Shown: positions 21,900 to 32,004 of the stretch, piece by piece
Layout: each line of letters starts with the position of its first letter
Numbering within the stretch: the first letter of the stretch is position 1
Origin: Akebia trifoliata
Taxonomy: Eukaryota; Streptophyta; Magnoliopsida; Ranunculales; Lardizabalaceae
Direction: 5' to 3'
Length of the DNA stretch: 64,000 nt
NCBI GenBank assembly: GCA_017979445.1
Contig: CM030714.1
Span: 42,698,826 to 42,762,825, forward strand
Position numbers and translations under genes: made by a program
Notes under the pieces: generated by a model
What the model was told of the DNA's origin: nothing
Databases searched by the model: none
What the model saw: the letters and a program-made list of their open reading frames with translations, nothing else

Positions 21900-24197
21900 A
21901 TGCAAGCTTATGCAGTCTATTCTACACTTGAAGCAGTGAGGAACAATGAAGGTAAGGGCAATGGTGGTATGTCCTTGGCAAAGAGTTTGGCCTCTCTGCT
22001 TGATGAATCCCCTTCTAATATTGAGAGAAGAAACAGAACCAGAATGGAACTCAAGCGATTCATTGAAATCCGCATTAAAAAGAGGGTGAAGCAACAACAC
22101 ACAAATGGGAAGTTTCATGATCTAATGACAAAAGTGATTGCAAATCCAAAGACACTTCAAGATGCTTACGACTGCATCAGACTCAACTCTAATGTTGATT
22201 TAGAATCAAAAAGCGATGATATCTCTTTTGTATCTATGGCAGAAGATCTCTTAGGTGGGGTGTTTGACGTCAAGGAAAATACCTTCTCAATCTCAACAAA
22301 GGGTGAAATAAAAGAAACCTTGGTCCTTCCAAATTTGAAGTTGAAGGTTGTTCAGGAAGCTATTAGAATAGTTGTTGAGGTCGTTTATAGGCCTCACTTT
22401 TCTAAGATTTCACATGGTTGCAGAAGCGGAAGGGGGCATCGTTCTGTGCTAAAGTACATCTGCAAAGAGATCAATAATCCCAATTGGTGGTTTGTGTTGC
22501 ATGTAAAGAAAAAGGCTGATTCTAGTGTTCTTGCTAAACTAATTTCGACAATGGAGGAAAAGATTGAAGATTCCAAATTGTTCTCCATCCTTCATAGCAT
22601 GTTTGATGCCCGAGTGTTGAACCTAGAATTCGGAGGATTCCCAAAAGGCCAAGGCCTTCCCCAAGAGGGAGTTCTATCCCCTATTTTGATTAACGTTTAT
22701 CTTGATCTCTTTGACCGTGAACTATACAGGATGTGCATGAGATATGAAGCTCTCAGTGCAGATGTTAATGCAGATAAAGAGAAACAGCAATCCAAGCTGC
22801 GACAATGGTTTAGGAGACAGATGAACAATGATCACAACGAAAACGCAGATGAGGAGAATCCGAGTTTAAGACTGCATGCTTGCCGATTCATGGATGAGAT
22901 TTTTGTGGCTATCTCCGGCTCCAAGGATACTTCTCTTGGATTCAAGTCTGAACTCCAAAACTACTTGCAAAACTCTCTTCATCTAGATGTGGATGATACA
23001 GAAATTTTCTCGATTGATAGTTGTCATGGGGTCAAGTTTTTGGGTACCATTGTTCGAACTTGCATAAAAGAAGCTCCTGCTGTGAGAGCAATGCACAAGT
23101 TGAAGGAGAAGGTTCAGCTATTTTCTTCACAGAAACAAGAGGTTTGGGATGCTATGACCGTTAGAATTGGGAAGAAATGGTTGGCTCATGGTTTGAAGAA
23201 AGTTAAAGAATCGGAAATCAAGCATTTAGCTGATAACAGCTCTGTCTTGAGCCAGATTTCCCATTTTCGTAAGGTGGGGATGGAAACCGATCATTGGTTC
23301 AAGGTCTTACTCAAGATATGGATGCAAGATGTAAATGCCAAAGCTGAAACATCTGAGGAGGCGGTCTTAGTTAAGTACATTGCAGAACCGTCGATACCCC
23401 GTGAACTAAGAGATGCTTTCTACAATTTTCAAAAGTGTGCCGAAGAATATGTTTCCTCCGAGATGTCTTCAACTCTTGCATTGTTGCCGAACTCAACCTC
23501 TACCACCAAATCTACTACCACTACTGAGGTTGTAGCTCCTGTTAATGTCCTAAAGAAGAGGCTCTTACGATACGGCGTAATCAGTAGAGAAGGATATCCA
23601 AAGCCCAATTCTGCACTCGTATTGCAAGATAACATCCATATTATAAATTGGTTTTCGGGCCTTGTCCACCGTTGGCTTAGATGGTACAACGAGTGTGACA
23701 ACTTTGGTGAGGTCAAGCTGATGGCCATCAATTTAGTAAGATTGTCATGCATCCGGACACTAGCAGCTAAACATCGGATACATGAAACTAAGATTGAGAA
23801 ACAGTTTGAGGATGAGCTAAGTGTGATTCCTTCTACGCTTGAAATGGAGCTCGAGATGGTGAATAAACCATCTGATTCACAGGTTTTTGATGATGATGAG
23901 GCCTTGATGTATGGCATCTCTCACAGTGGTTTGTGTTTGCTATCTCTTGCAAGAATGGTGAGCCAGTCACGACCTTGCAATTGTTTTGTGTTGGGGTGTT
24001 TGGCTGCAGCACCTAGTGTTTATACCATTCATGTGATGGAAAGACAGAAGTTCCCTAGTTGGAAGACAGGGTTTTCAGCAGCGATCCACCCCAGCTTGAA
24101 CAGAAGGCGAATTGGATTGTGTAAGCAGCATTTAAAGGATTTGTATATGGGTGATATATCACTTCAATCTATCGACTATGGCTCCTGGAAATGCTGA
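21900..24197 (+). CDS. nMAT: Nuclear-encoded group II intron maturase (nMAT3/nMAT4 class)
   Basis: An intact frame of 765 residues. The N-terminal part (26-165) corresponds to RT0/RT1 with the block MELKRFIEIRIKKRV. RT blocks follow: HGCRSGRGHRSVLKYI (172-187), WWFVLHVKKKAD (196-207) and GLPQEGVLSPILINVYLD (252-269). The block expected to read YADD is FMDE (330-333), and the Asp expected in the WWFVLHV block is missing, so reverse transcription is very unlikely. A basic RNA-binding/X-like region follows (about 400-620). The C-terminus retains CNCFVLGC (693-700) and GLCKQH (739-744), a degenerate HNH endonuclease region, which places it with nMAT3/4 rather than nMAT1/2. Known nMATs act in mitochondria, splicing group II introns of NADH dehydrogenase transcripts. 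The first Met is uncertain because no clear targeting peptide precedes; an upstream exon is likely. Confidence 0.88.
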   Translation: MQAYAVYSTLEAVRNNEGKGNGGMSLAKSLASLLDESPSNIERRNRTRMELKRFIEIRIKKRVKQQHTNGKFHDLMTKVIANPKTLQDAYDCIRLNSNVDLESKSDDISFVSMAEDLLGGVFDVKENTFSISTKGEIKETLVLPNLKLKVVQEAIRIVVEVVYRPHFSKISHGCRSGRGHRSVLKYICKEINNPNWWFVLHVKKKADSSVLAKLISTMEEKIEDSKLFSILHSMFDARVLNLEFGGFPKGQGLPQEGVLSPILINVYLDLFDRELYRMCMRYEALSADVNADKEKQQSKLRQWFRRQMNNDHNENADEENPSLRLHACRFMDEIFVAISGSKDTSLGFKSELQNYLQNSLHLDVDDTEIFSIDSCHGVKFLGTIVRTCIKEAPAVRAMHKLKEKVQLFSSQKQEVWDAMTVRIGKKWLAHGLKKVKESEIKHLADNSSVLSQISHFRKVGMETDHWFKVLLKIWMQDVNAKAETSEEAVLVKYIAEPSIPRELRDAFYNFQKCAEEYVSSEMSSTLALLPNSTSTTKSTTTTEVVAPVNVLKKRLLRYGVISREGYPKPNSALVLQDNIHIINWFSGLVHRWLRWYNECDNFGEVKLMAINLVRLSCIRTLAAKHRIHETKIEKQFEDELSVIPSTLEMELEMVNKPSDSQVFDDDEALMYGISHSGLCLLSLARMVSQSRPCNCFVLGCLAAAPSVYTIHVMERQKFPSWKTGFSAAIHPSLNRRRIGLCKQHLKDLYMGDISLQSIDYGSWKC

Positions 24198-24238
24198 TTT
24201 ACCAGGTAAGGCCAAAATGGGAAATGTACAGCAGTGCC

Positions 24239-24420
24239 TGTCATCTTTTTTTTGCTTATCGTGGGCATCCCCACCCTTTGGGTGAGACTAATGCCACGGT
24301 CACACACACGCCGCCCCCTCGGAAAGTCCTACGTGCAACTGGTTGAGTTGTGGGTCAACCGGACCCTGGAGGGTGGACCCAAGGAATTCATGGCTTCGTT
24401 GGGTTTAAAACACTTAACAG
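24239..24420 (-). mobile_element. SINE-like retroposon fragment
   Basis: On the minus strand the order AAACCC(A)AACGAAGCCATGAATTC, then CCAGGGTCCGGTTGAC, matches the body of the SINE-like copy at 39.0-39.18 kb. The end TTAGTCTCACCCAAAGGGTGGGGATG matches the end of the copy at 55.0-55.2 kb. It sits just after the maturase stop codon. The head carrying the internal promoter boxes is not preserved. Confidence 0.5.
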
Positions 24421-26259
24421 GAGTGTACCACTGTACAGGAGTGCAAATGTTTTGGGTTTCTACCCAAAAAAATTCTCTAAATAGGGAGTCACCTTTATCA
24501 TCTTTGTACAAGAGTGCAAATGTTACATGGGGTTTTACCCAAAAAATTCTCTCAAGAAGGAAAGATGGACAATTTGGTGTGGTTTTGTAACTTATGAACA
24601 AATCAGTCGATTTGCTACAGTGATTACTGTAGTTTGACCAAATTGCTCTCTATTCAGAAGAGCCTAACACTCAACCCGTCTCACAATCAAACACAACATT
24701 CTTACCTCTACCCTATTTGTTCCTCCTCTTGTCTCCCTCATCGGCGTTGAACTAATGTCGACATACTGCGACAGAGACGGTGAAGGTAGGTCTTGTTCCT
24801 CCTCCTCTTTTATATGGTTCATTTGTGACCCTATTGTGTCGTCATGTGTTTTGAGTTCATTTTTTATGATAATTACTTTCATATGTGGATTTCTGAGATT
24901 TTCGAATGGGTTTTTTCTCGAAACCCCTATAACATTATTGTTTACATGTAGGATTAATTGATTGGTTTCAGGATGGATGTTGGGTATCAGAAAACTTGTT
25001 TCTGCCAAATTAGTTGTAATGATGAACTAATGCAATTTGTGTATTACATTATTTACTTCTTATGGTTTACTTAGATAAGGATGCCTTTGTTTCTCTGGTA
25101 TTTTGTAATATGTTTATTTTTGAAAATGGGTTTGTCTTCCATTTGGGTAATAGTGTCTGATATGGTTCAGGTGTACTTTCAAACATCTTGGGTTTAATTG
25201 ATAGGCATAGAACCTGTATAATAATCCTTTTCATAAGACTCGATAGAATTAGCAAATTGAATTTTTTTGATGTCAGTTATTGTAGTAGCAAAATTTAAGT
25301 AATCTTGCAAATCCATGGATCAAATTTAGGGGGTTTTCTTCTTATTGTCTTAACATACCCCTTTTTGGAATGGTCTGCCTCAACAGCTTGTGTAAAAGAA
25401 TTTTTCCGGGTGGTTCTTGCTACATACTGACATATTTTGTTCGGCAAAACTGAACTTGAATAATATTGTTGAATATTGGGTCTTTCTTGACGCTCTTAGG
25501 AAGGATTGGTTGCATATTTTTCAGGTGGTTCTTGTAGCATACTAAACATATGTTTTTTCAATGAAACTGAGCTTCAATAGCTGTATGTAAGTATAATATT
25601 CCTTAAATACACTTGGTTAGAGGTAGAGCCTTCGAATAAAAGATGTTTTGTAATGACAGGAGCTTTTAATTCAGTTCAAAACACTAAGTTCTATTGTATG
25701 GACAACAGAAATTGGGGCTGATCATTCACAGGTACCGACTGTAATGTAGTTTCTTTTCCAATGCCACTTTTGTAGGTTTAGCTTTTCAACTTTATTTTTT
25801 GCCCACAGCAAATGAACCCACACAGAGGACTAAAGCCTTCCCCTTTCTGGAGTCTAGAAGTAGCTTAGCCAATTTGATTAAGTTAGGTTTTTTTTTTTTG
25901 TGTGTGTGGAGGACGCAGTGAGCACACTTGGTATCCTATGGCTTTTTGTTAAAGCTATACTGCAACTTGGACCTTAATACTGACAGTGCAACTATCTCAC
26001 CCATCATAGGTATCGAATGGAAGGACCCTTCCGAATTATCTAAGAACAATATAAAAGTCATCAAGTAAAGGAAGGTATTTTTATCTTTGGGGTGATGTAG
26101 GAGGAGAAAATTGTGGCAAAATAATGCATTTGGACTGTACAATGTGCTTGATTTGGTTAATATTTTGATAATTGCAATGTGCTTAGTGCAACAATGCATT
26201 TGGACAGGTACTTGTTGACAGAAGGTTTGAATGAGGAGACAACTTTTTCCCTCTATTGT
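24421..26259. other. Intergenic DNA downstream of the maturase gene
   Basis: Non-coding in appearance. CTCCT/GAGGA-rich around 24720-24820. No homologues recognised. Confidence 0.3.
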
Positions 26260-26645
26260 TTGCTCAAAGAGCTCCTTCAAATTGGGAGAAATAAGCCTCC
26301 TGAAAGCTCTCCAAAGATGTTCTTCCTAGCTACCTCCATAAACCCCTGTAAGTTCAAATCAGCCAGTTGTATAGATGATGTAACAATGAATCCTCTCTGG
26401 TTAAGTATGTTTGCTGCATTCTGCCAACAATCCCTTGTCATAGGGACCAAGAAACACCAGGATAAAGCAGAACCGCCAACTCTTCAATGTCTACTAGATG
26501 GAAAGTAAATCTTGGTTGTGGATGATAATGTCGCTAACTGTACTTTAAAGAAGTATGGAGCCAAATTTACTAATTGTTGAGATTGCAAAGGCTGATTTAG
26601 TGATGCACCGGCCACCCGCCATGGATCTCCAAATGCCAAAGAAGG
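26260..26645 (+). pseudogene. Broken fragment of a cytokinin-receptor-type histidine kinase
   Basis: Translation gives PPESSPKMFFLATSIN, then NPLWLSMFAAFCQQSLVIG, LLDGK, a stop, ILVVDDNVAN, LKKYGAKFT, a second stop, and finally, after a frame shift, RPPAMDLQMPKK. This matches the C-terminal part of AHK2/3/4-type receptors: the end of the receiver-like domain, the linker, then the receiver domain with the acidic pair of VVDDN and the phospho-acceptor region MDLQMPEM. Breaks are visible: TAA where GKQILVVDD normally has Gln, missing codons after VAN, TGA after TNC, and loss of the codons before MDLQMP. A GGTAAAT directly after the homology could be an old splice donor. No kinase, CHASE or membrane part was found nearby, so it is a fragment that cannot signal. 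Confidence 0.8.
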
Positions 26646-28206
26646 TAAATTCATTCAACCAGGTTTTCCCATTTCTTCTTATGTTTGGATGTTAGGTGGA
26701 ATTTTATGGTACTCTCATGTCACATTCTCAAGATGGTAATGGTCTACCAATCCCACCCCACATGCAGGTGAGGTGAGATGAACCATTGAAAATATTTTTG
26801 GCACCAAAGGTTTCCTTTATTTTAAGATAAGTCAATGTGGGACACTAAATGCTTCTCTTGTGACCCTCTCATTTCGTTTGGTGGAATTGTTTCTTACTTC
26901 AAGTTTATTCTATCAACATTCATGGCCCTTGAACTTGTGCATAAACTTAATATGGGTGATTTCAATTTGACAACTTTAAGACCTCTAAATATGAAGGTTT
27001 ATTTTAGAATATTACAAAAGAGAATGAAGAAAGTTCTGTTTATTTTTTGTGTGCAGGAAATGGAACAGATGGCAAGGGCTTTCAATCAGTGGGTGCGATT
27101 GGATATGGGAATTTGAGATCTCTCTAATTCCAGACGTAGAAATATTCAGTTCGTCGACTCAAAATTGAAATGAAACGTTACTCTTTTATGTGTGAGAGGG
27201 ACAAGTTATCCTCTACTATATTCTCTCACCTTAAATATTATTTTTGGTAGACCTAGTCACAATTTAAAAAATCCAAGTATAATTTTTGTTTTTCAAATTA
27301 AACAAGTCCAATAAAAGACTCAACTTCATTTCCCCAAAATTCCAGAACACTGTTCTCTTCTTCCTTTCAAGAGGGGGTTCTTCACCAACTGAGTATTTCA
27401 AGAGAACTGGTTTGTTGAGATGTTTTTTTATACATAAACCAAAATCTTTCTTTGATAACCTAAACCTCCATTGTTCCTTGGAAGAAGAATTATGTCTTTG
27501 GATAGTTTTTATACAAGCAGTCAGACCTTAAAGCAAAATTTTTACAAATGAAGTCTTATTTATGCCAAAAATTTGGGGTCGACTTAATGAATTTTCTTCC
27601 TCTGGTCACTAATATCTAAATACATGTCTTGTGTTAATTCAAGTTCGTGTTTAATCTCTCTCTCTCTCTATCCCCATCTTTGGTGACATTCTTTGTAGTA
27701 TTCAATCTTGTTCTTTTAAAACCTTCAACTTGCCCATTTCTTTTAATTACAAAATTAAAAATTCAATTGGCCTATTGCTTCTCACCCGCTTGTGATTTTC
27801 TCTTGTAAAACACTTTGTAAAGTGTTCTAAGTAACACCAATTGCTCAAAATCTTTCCAGAATATTGTTTGTCACCATTTTGTAATATATGATACTTACTC
27901 CCCACCATGATCTTCAACTATTTAAATCTGATTAATTATAATTGCTTCTTATTATAAGGTGGATCAGTCACAAAACTTCATTTTTATATAGATGATAAAT
28001 ATTTAAATCGTTAAAGAAATATATATAATCCAATGGACATGATTCGTCAATGCGTGGCTATTTTCAAAATATTAGATAACTCATCTAGGATCTGGGACGA
28101 GTATGCCACGGACAATTCACCTTGACCATTTCATCCAGTTTTCGGACAATTTGTAATCTATGATTACATAATAATCCCTTTATTTACGCTAATAAGTATT
28201 AAACGC
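26646..28206. other. Intergenic DNA
   Basis: No gene assigned. A short stretch around 27057-27115, after an acceptor-like TTTTTTGTGTGCAG, reads EMEQMARAFNQWVRLDMGI and might be a stray exon, but I could not connect it to anything. A (TC)n tract is at 27655-27668. Confidence 0.3.
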
Positions 28207-28312
28207 GCTGCTATTGCCACACTAACTATTACTAATGCCCCACCAACCATGTGAATTCTTTTTACATAGGAATTGGTGTGGCATCAGTAAAAGTTAGTGT
28301 GGCAATAGCAGC
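28207..28312. mobile_element. Small foldback MITE, family D, copy 2
   Basis: Nearly perfect inverted arms: GCTGCTATTGCCACACTAAC on the left and its complement on the right, with TGCCACACCAA further in. 106 bp, non-coding, related to the element at 9986-10080. Confidence 0.85.
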
Positions 28313-30079
28313 TCTCTCATTAAATAAGATAAAAGTTGGTCTCAACATAAGTTTTGCTGGTTATATTATTTTGAAACAGCACTTATGAAAGGAAATCAAA
28401 ACCATGCAAAGTAAAAAATTTTCCATAGCTTCCACTCTTTGACAATGGGGTGGACCTTCCTAACCAAAAGAACCCCACCAATCAAATGGCAATATATGAC
28501 AGGTTACACTAAACAATCACAGAAACTAGAAGATCCTAACCATCCAATAGATAAGACTTTTCAAGAAGCTTTTGTATTCAATTTTATCTACCACTCAAGT
28601 TAATTAAAAAAAAAAAAAAAGAACACTTGGTTGGGCAAATAGTGAGAAGTTCCTGGTCAGGCTTGATATTCATTAAGCTTTCAAAAATTTCAATCACAGA
28701 ATCGTGCGGTTGACACTGCAAAATAATAAATAAAAAAGGTAAAAAAAAAAAAAAAACATACATCTTTCCTACATCATGTTACACGTCATACACTCAAACA
28801 ACATATTCTACAAAAGCCTACCTAGTTGCCCATTACATCATCAAACTATTATACTAGGTTTGTTTTGGGTTATTAACCAAATAGAAATGTAAAACTCTAA
28901 ACAACAATTCAAAGCCAAACCAAATATAGAAAAAAAAAAAAAAAGGAGGTTCTACTTCTACATTAATAATGCTGGAAAAGGGGAAATCCCAAGTCTCCTT
29001 CAAGTAATATTAGGTTTTTCTTCACCTTTGAGAAGGCACAGCAAAGAGGTGTGGAAAACAGCCACAGTATCCTCAGTTCCCAGACTCCAGTTGCTTCAAA
29101 CTGCATACAGAATAAATGAGTTTAAGTATAACAAGAAGAAGAAAAAAGCAACCTAATCCCAAAGATTTGGGGTCAGCTTAATGAATTTGTTCCTCCATTC
29201 CACTTTTTCCCAATTCTAGAAACAGGTACAAGCGATAATAATCACAATCCAATTATTAATGTCATAAAAAAAATATAATGATCATAACCCAATCATTAAT
29301 GCAATAAAAATTAAAAGCCATAAAGTGGTTTCAACCATAGAAAGATGGGAAGAGTGTTAGGTTAGAGTCAAGAAAGAACTTGAAATGGTAGGGCTGCACT
29401 GGAGAACAACCGAGTAAAAGTGACAATGGTCCCGATGAAAATATTCTAAAAGATAAAATGAGTACATTCTGGGATTCCTTCTTTGCATTGTAGCACAACT
29501 AATTAGATTATCAAAACCCTTATCCCAAGGGCTCGGAATTGGCTGAATGAATCATCTTCTTTCATTCAATTTTGTTCAAAGTCACATCTTCTGTTATTAT
29601 TATTATTATTATAACCTAGGAAGTGGGAACAGCACTCCATATGTCTTAATGTCTTGAGTTGGCATCTTTTGTTATTGAAAGTGAGTTCTTGTACATTGAT
29701 CCCTTCCAATTGGGGATGTAATTGTCCTCCGTTAACATGATGCTTCAACAGTCTTGACATTTAACTCCATAAAGCATAAGCAGGTCTTACTGCCGTTTTC
29801 CAAGATTTTCGTTTTACTTTAATTTATATATTTCAGTCACACAAAACTCCAGAAAAGCATCTCCACTTTAGTCATCCAACTCTGATTCTAAGGGAACATC
29901 ATCCAATCTCTCCATCCTTAGTATAATAGAAACTAAAATTGATGGATATGAACTCAAATGGTTGCAAAAGCAGAACTAATACAGAAAATGATGTGGGACA
30001 GTCAAGCACCATATACTAACGAATTTGGCTGCTTCTTGGGATTGGGTGCACAAGCATCACCATACTGAAACAAGACACA
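28313..30079. other. Non-coding DNA downstream of the CFIm68-like gene
   Basis: Contains several poly(A) tracts (28604-28621, 28740-28757, 28929-28944). Minus-strand splice-like signals occur: an acceptor CTGTATGCAG near 29100 and an acceptor CTTGTTTCAG before a 44-base segment at 30021-30064. These could be 3' UTR exons of the minus-strand gene at 32.0-34.0 kb. Not proven. Confidence 0.3.
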
Positions 30080-30789
30080 GTTTTTTTTTTCCTTTTGAAA
30101 AGGTAAATGCATATTGTATTAATTGTGGTTGAAATGACCAGCACAAACAAATAGTAGAAAACACCCTTACAAGAAGAAGCCCCTGAACTATAAATTCATG
30201 CCAACCTACAAACCCACTCCCATCTCCCTATAAAGTTCTCAAAGAAAGACTCCTTTGAACTCATCAAAGGTTTTACACGAACAAATTAAAAAACCTTTTA
30301 CAGACACTATAATTCTATCTACCGAAGTCTTCTCTCCATCAAATACATGACAATTCCTCTCTTTCCAATGACCCCAACACACAGCAGAAGGAATGAGTGA
30401 CCATAAAATTCACTTTGCCAACATGAAGGAGGAGCCCAAGGTCATCAAAGACTCGAAAGGGCCTTTAACCATGTTGGGAAAGCAAGATGAGACACCGAAG
30501 AGAACCAAGAAATACATCCATATTTCCTGAGCCAACACACAATGAAAAACAAGTGACTAACCGACTTCCCATCTCTCCTACACCAGCCACAAAAATTCGA
30601 TAAACAATACCCCCTACACATAAGGTCATCCAATGTGAGAGTACTATCCAGGGAAGCCATCCAGATAAAGAATGAAATTTTCGGCCCCCAAATGGTTACT
30701 GTTGGGAAGTCCGAGCCAATCTCTGCCAGTAACAATCTATACAAAAAACACACCGAGAACAGCTCACCTTTGCCCCTTCCCTCATGCAA
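30080..30789 (-). mobile_element. 5'-truncated LINE fragment (zf-RVT region and poly(A) tail)
   Basis: The minus-strand translation contains IWGPKISFFIWMASL, TLTLDDLMCRGY and CGWCRRDGKSVSHLFF, the zinc-binding module (W..P.....F.W, L....L..RG, C..C...E/K...HLFF) at the end of plant L1-type polyproteins. A tail of about ten A residues (T run at 30081-30090 on the plus strand) ends the element. The reverse transcriptase is absent, typical of 5' truncation at insertion. Stop codons show it is dead. Confidence 0.8.
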
Positions 30790-31310
30790 CTATTACTTGA
30801 GACAAGAAATAAGAAGATTCCTGCCACGAGATTAGTTAAGGAGGCTAACAAAATACAGCTTGGTGACACAAATAGACAAATAACAATTAAAAATAAGAAC
30901 TAAGTATAGGTTGGTGACTCTTCAAGTCCAACTCACACTCCTTTGTTGATGAGTGAGCACATATTCACACTTAGACTACCCAAAAACAACAAACTGATTG
31001 TATCACTGGAGGTCCTATGACAGGTTAGTGGTTTGTCATTTGCAATGACATGGAAAAGAATATGTTAACATGAAATCCCAAAAACTACAAGCTGATTGGA
31101 TCACTGGAAGGCCACCGTGCTGATGCCAAAGGAGGGTGCTAACCAAGCTACAAAAGAGGTTGTAATGGAGGAAGGGTTAGTCGAGTGCCATCCCTGTTTA
31201 TCCTCCGTGATACGACTTACAAGCTCACATGTATGCAAGTCCTTTCGTTACCGGGGAGGATGCTTCAGCTCCATTCACTCTAGATGGTGCTTATTCGAAA
31301 CAAGATTTTA

Positions 31311-31420
31311 AACCTTGATCATTACCATAGCCATGCATATGAAGTTGGAATCAAGGGGATTTGAACCTAGGACATGGGAACAACACTCTACATGTCTTAC
31401 CACTTAGGTAAGTTGGCACT
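31311..31420 (-). mobile_element. tRNA-like SINE fragment
   Basis: Minus strand: an A-box-like TACCTAAGTGGTAAGACATG is followed by AGGTTCAAATCCCC, a close B box. Spacing fits an RNA polymerase III internal promoter from a tRNA-derived SINE. A weaker relative (CCTAGGAAGTGGGAACAGCA) is seen near 29617. No tail or target duplication identified. Confidence 0.45.
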
Positions 31421-31500
31421 TCCATAACCATGCCTTATGTTACAGTATTTTCATATCTGCTTTTTCTATCTACAATACAATTATGCTACATGCATGAATG

Positions 31501-31595
31501 CCGCCATCTCGGCGAGATGGTAATGTTTGTGTGTGGTAATACCAAAGACCTGGGATCAAAACCCCGCCCTCACACTTAATCTATCAAAAAAAAGA
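31501..31595 (+). mobile_element. tRNA-derived SINE with target-site duplication
   Basis: A 95-bp insert starts CCGCCATCTCGGCGAGATGG (A-box part GGCGAGATGG), has the B-box-like GGGATCAAAACCCC and ends in an A-rich tail. It is flanked by GCTACATGCATGAATG (31485-31500) and GCCACACGCATGAATG (31596-31611), matching at 14 of 16 positions. The duplication, the tail and the pol III boxes together identify a SINE insertion. Confidence 0.75.
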
Positions 31596-32004
31596 GCCAC
31601 ACGCATGAATGATGCATAGTTGATTCTTTTCTTTTTGTTTTTCTTAAGTAATAGTACTAAGCTACAATAAAATGAAACTTGTATTTTTTTGATAGGTAAA
31701 ATATCACAATAACTTTTTTTTTTTAAAATGTAACTATAAGAGAGCATTTTGAAAATAAAAAAAGTTTCAATTCTAGAACTTACTTTTTCCATAGTGAGAA
31801 TGAAACCACACTCCAACAAGTAGAAGCCTCACAATGAGATCTGGGTAATGAAGTAGTAATAAATAGCAAATGAGCACCTTTATCAAAAGGATTCCCTGAA
31901 AACAACAGAAGAAGTGTGCATAAGCAAGATGATTCCTAAATTCATTCATTTACTGTTTCTTATGCTGAAAATCAAAGCTCTGTGAGGACTTACAAACCAT
32001 TTAG

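Noticed and set aside
23429..23917. A 162-codon minus-strand frame within the maturase gene
   Set aside because: Antisense to a conserved maturase coding region; no recognisable motif.
27057..27115. A possible exon (EMEQMARAFNQWVRLDMGI)
   Set aside because: Good acceptor and protein-like, but no donor, partner exon or homologue recognised; left unassigned.
31096..31311. A 71-codon plus-strand frame
   Set aside because: Relatively GC-rich and possibly from a retroelement, but no motif could be assigned on either strand.
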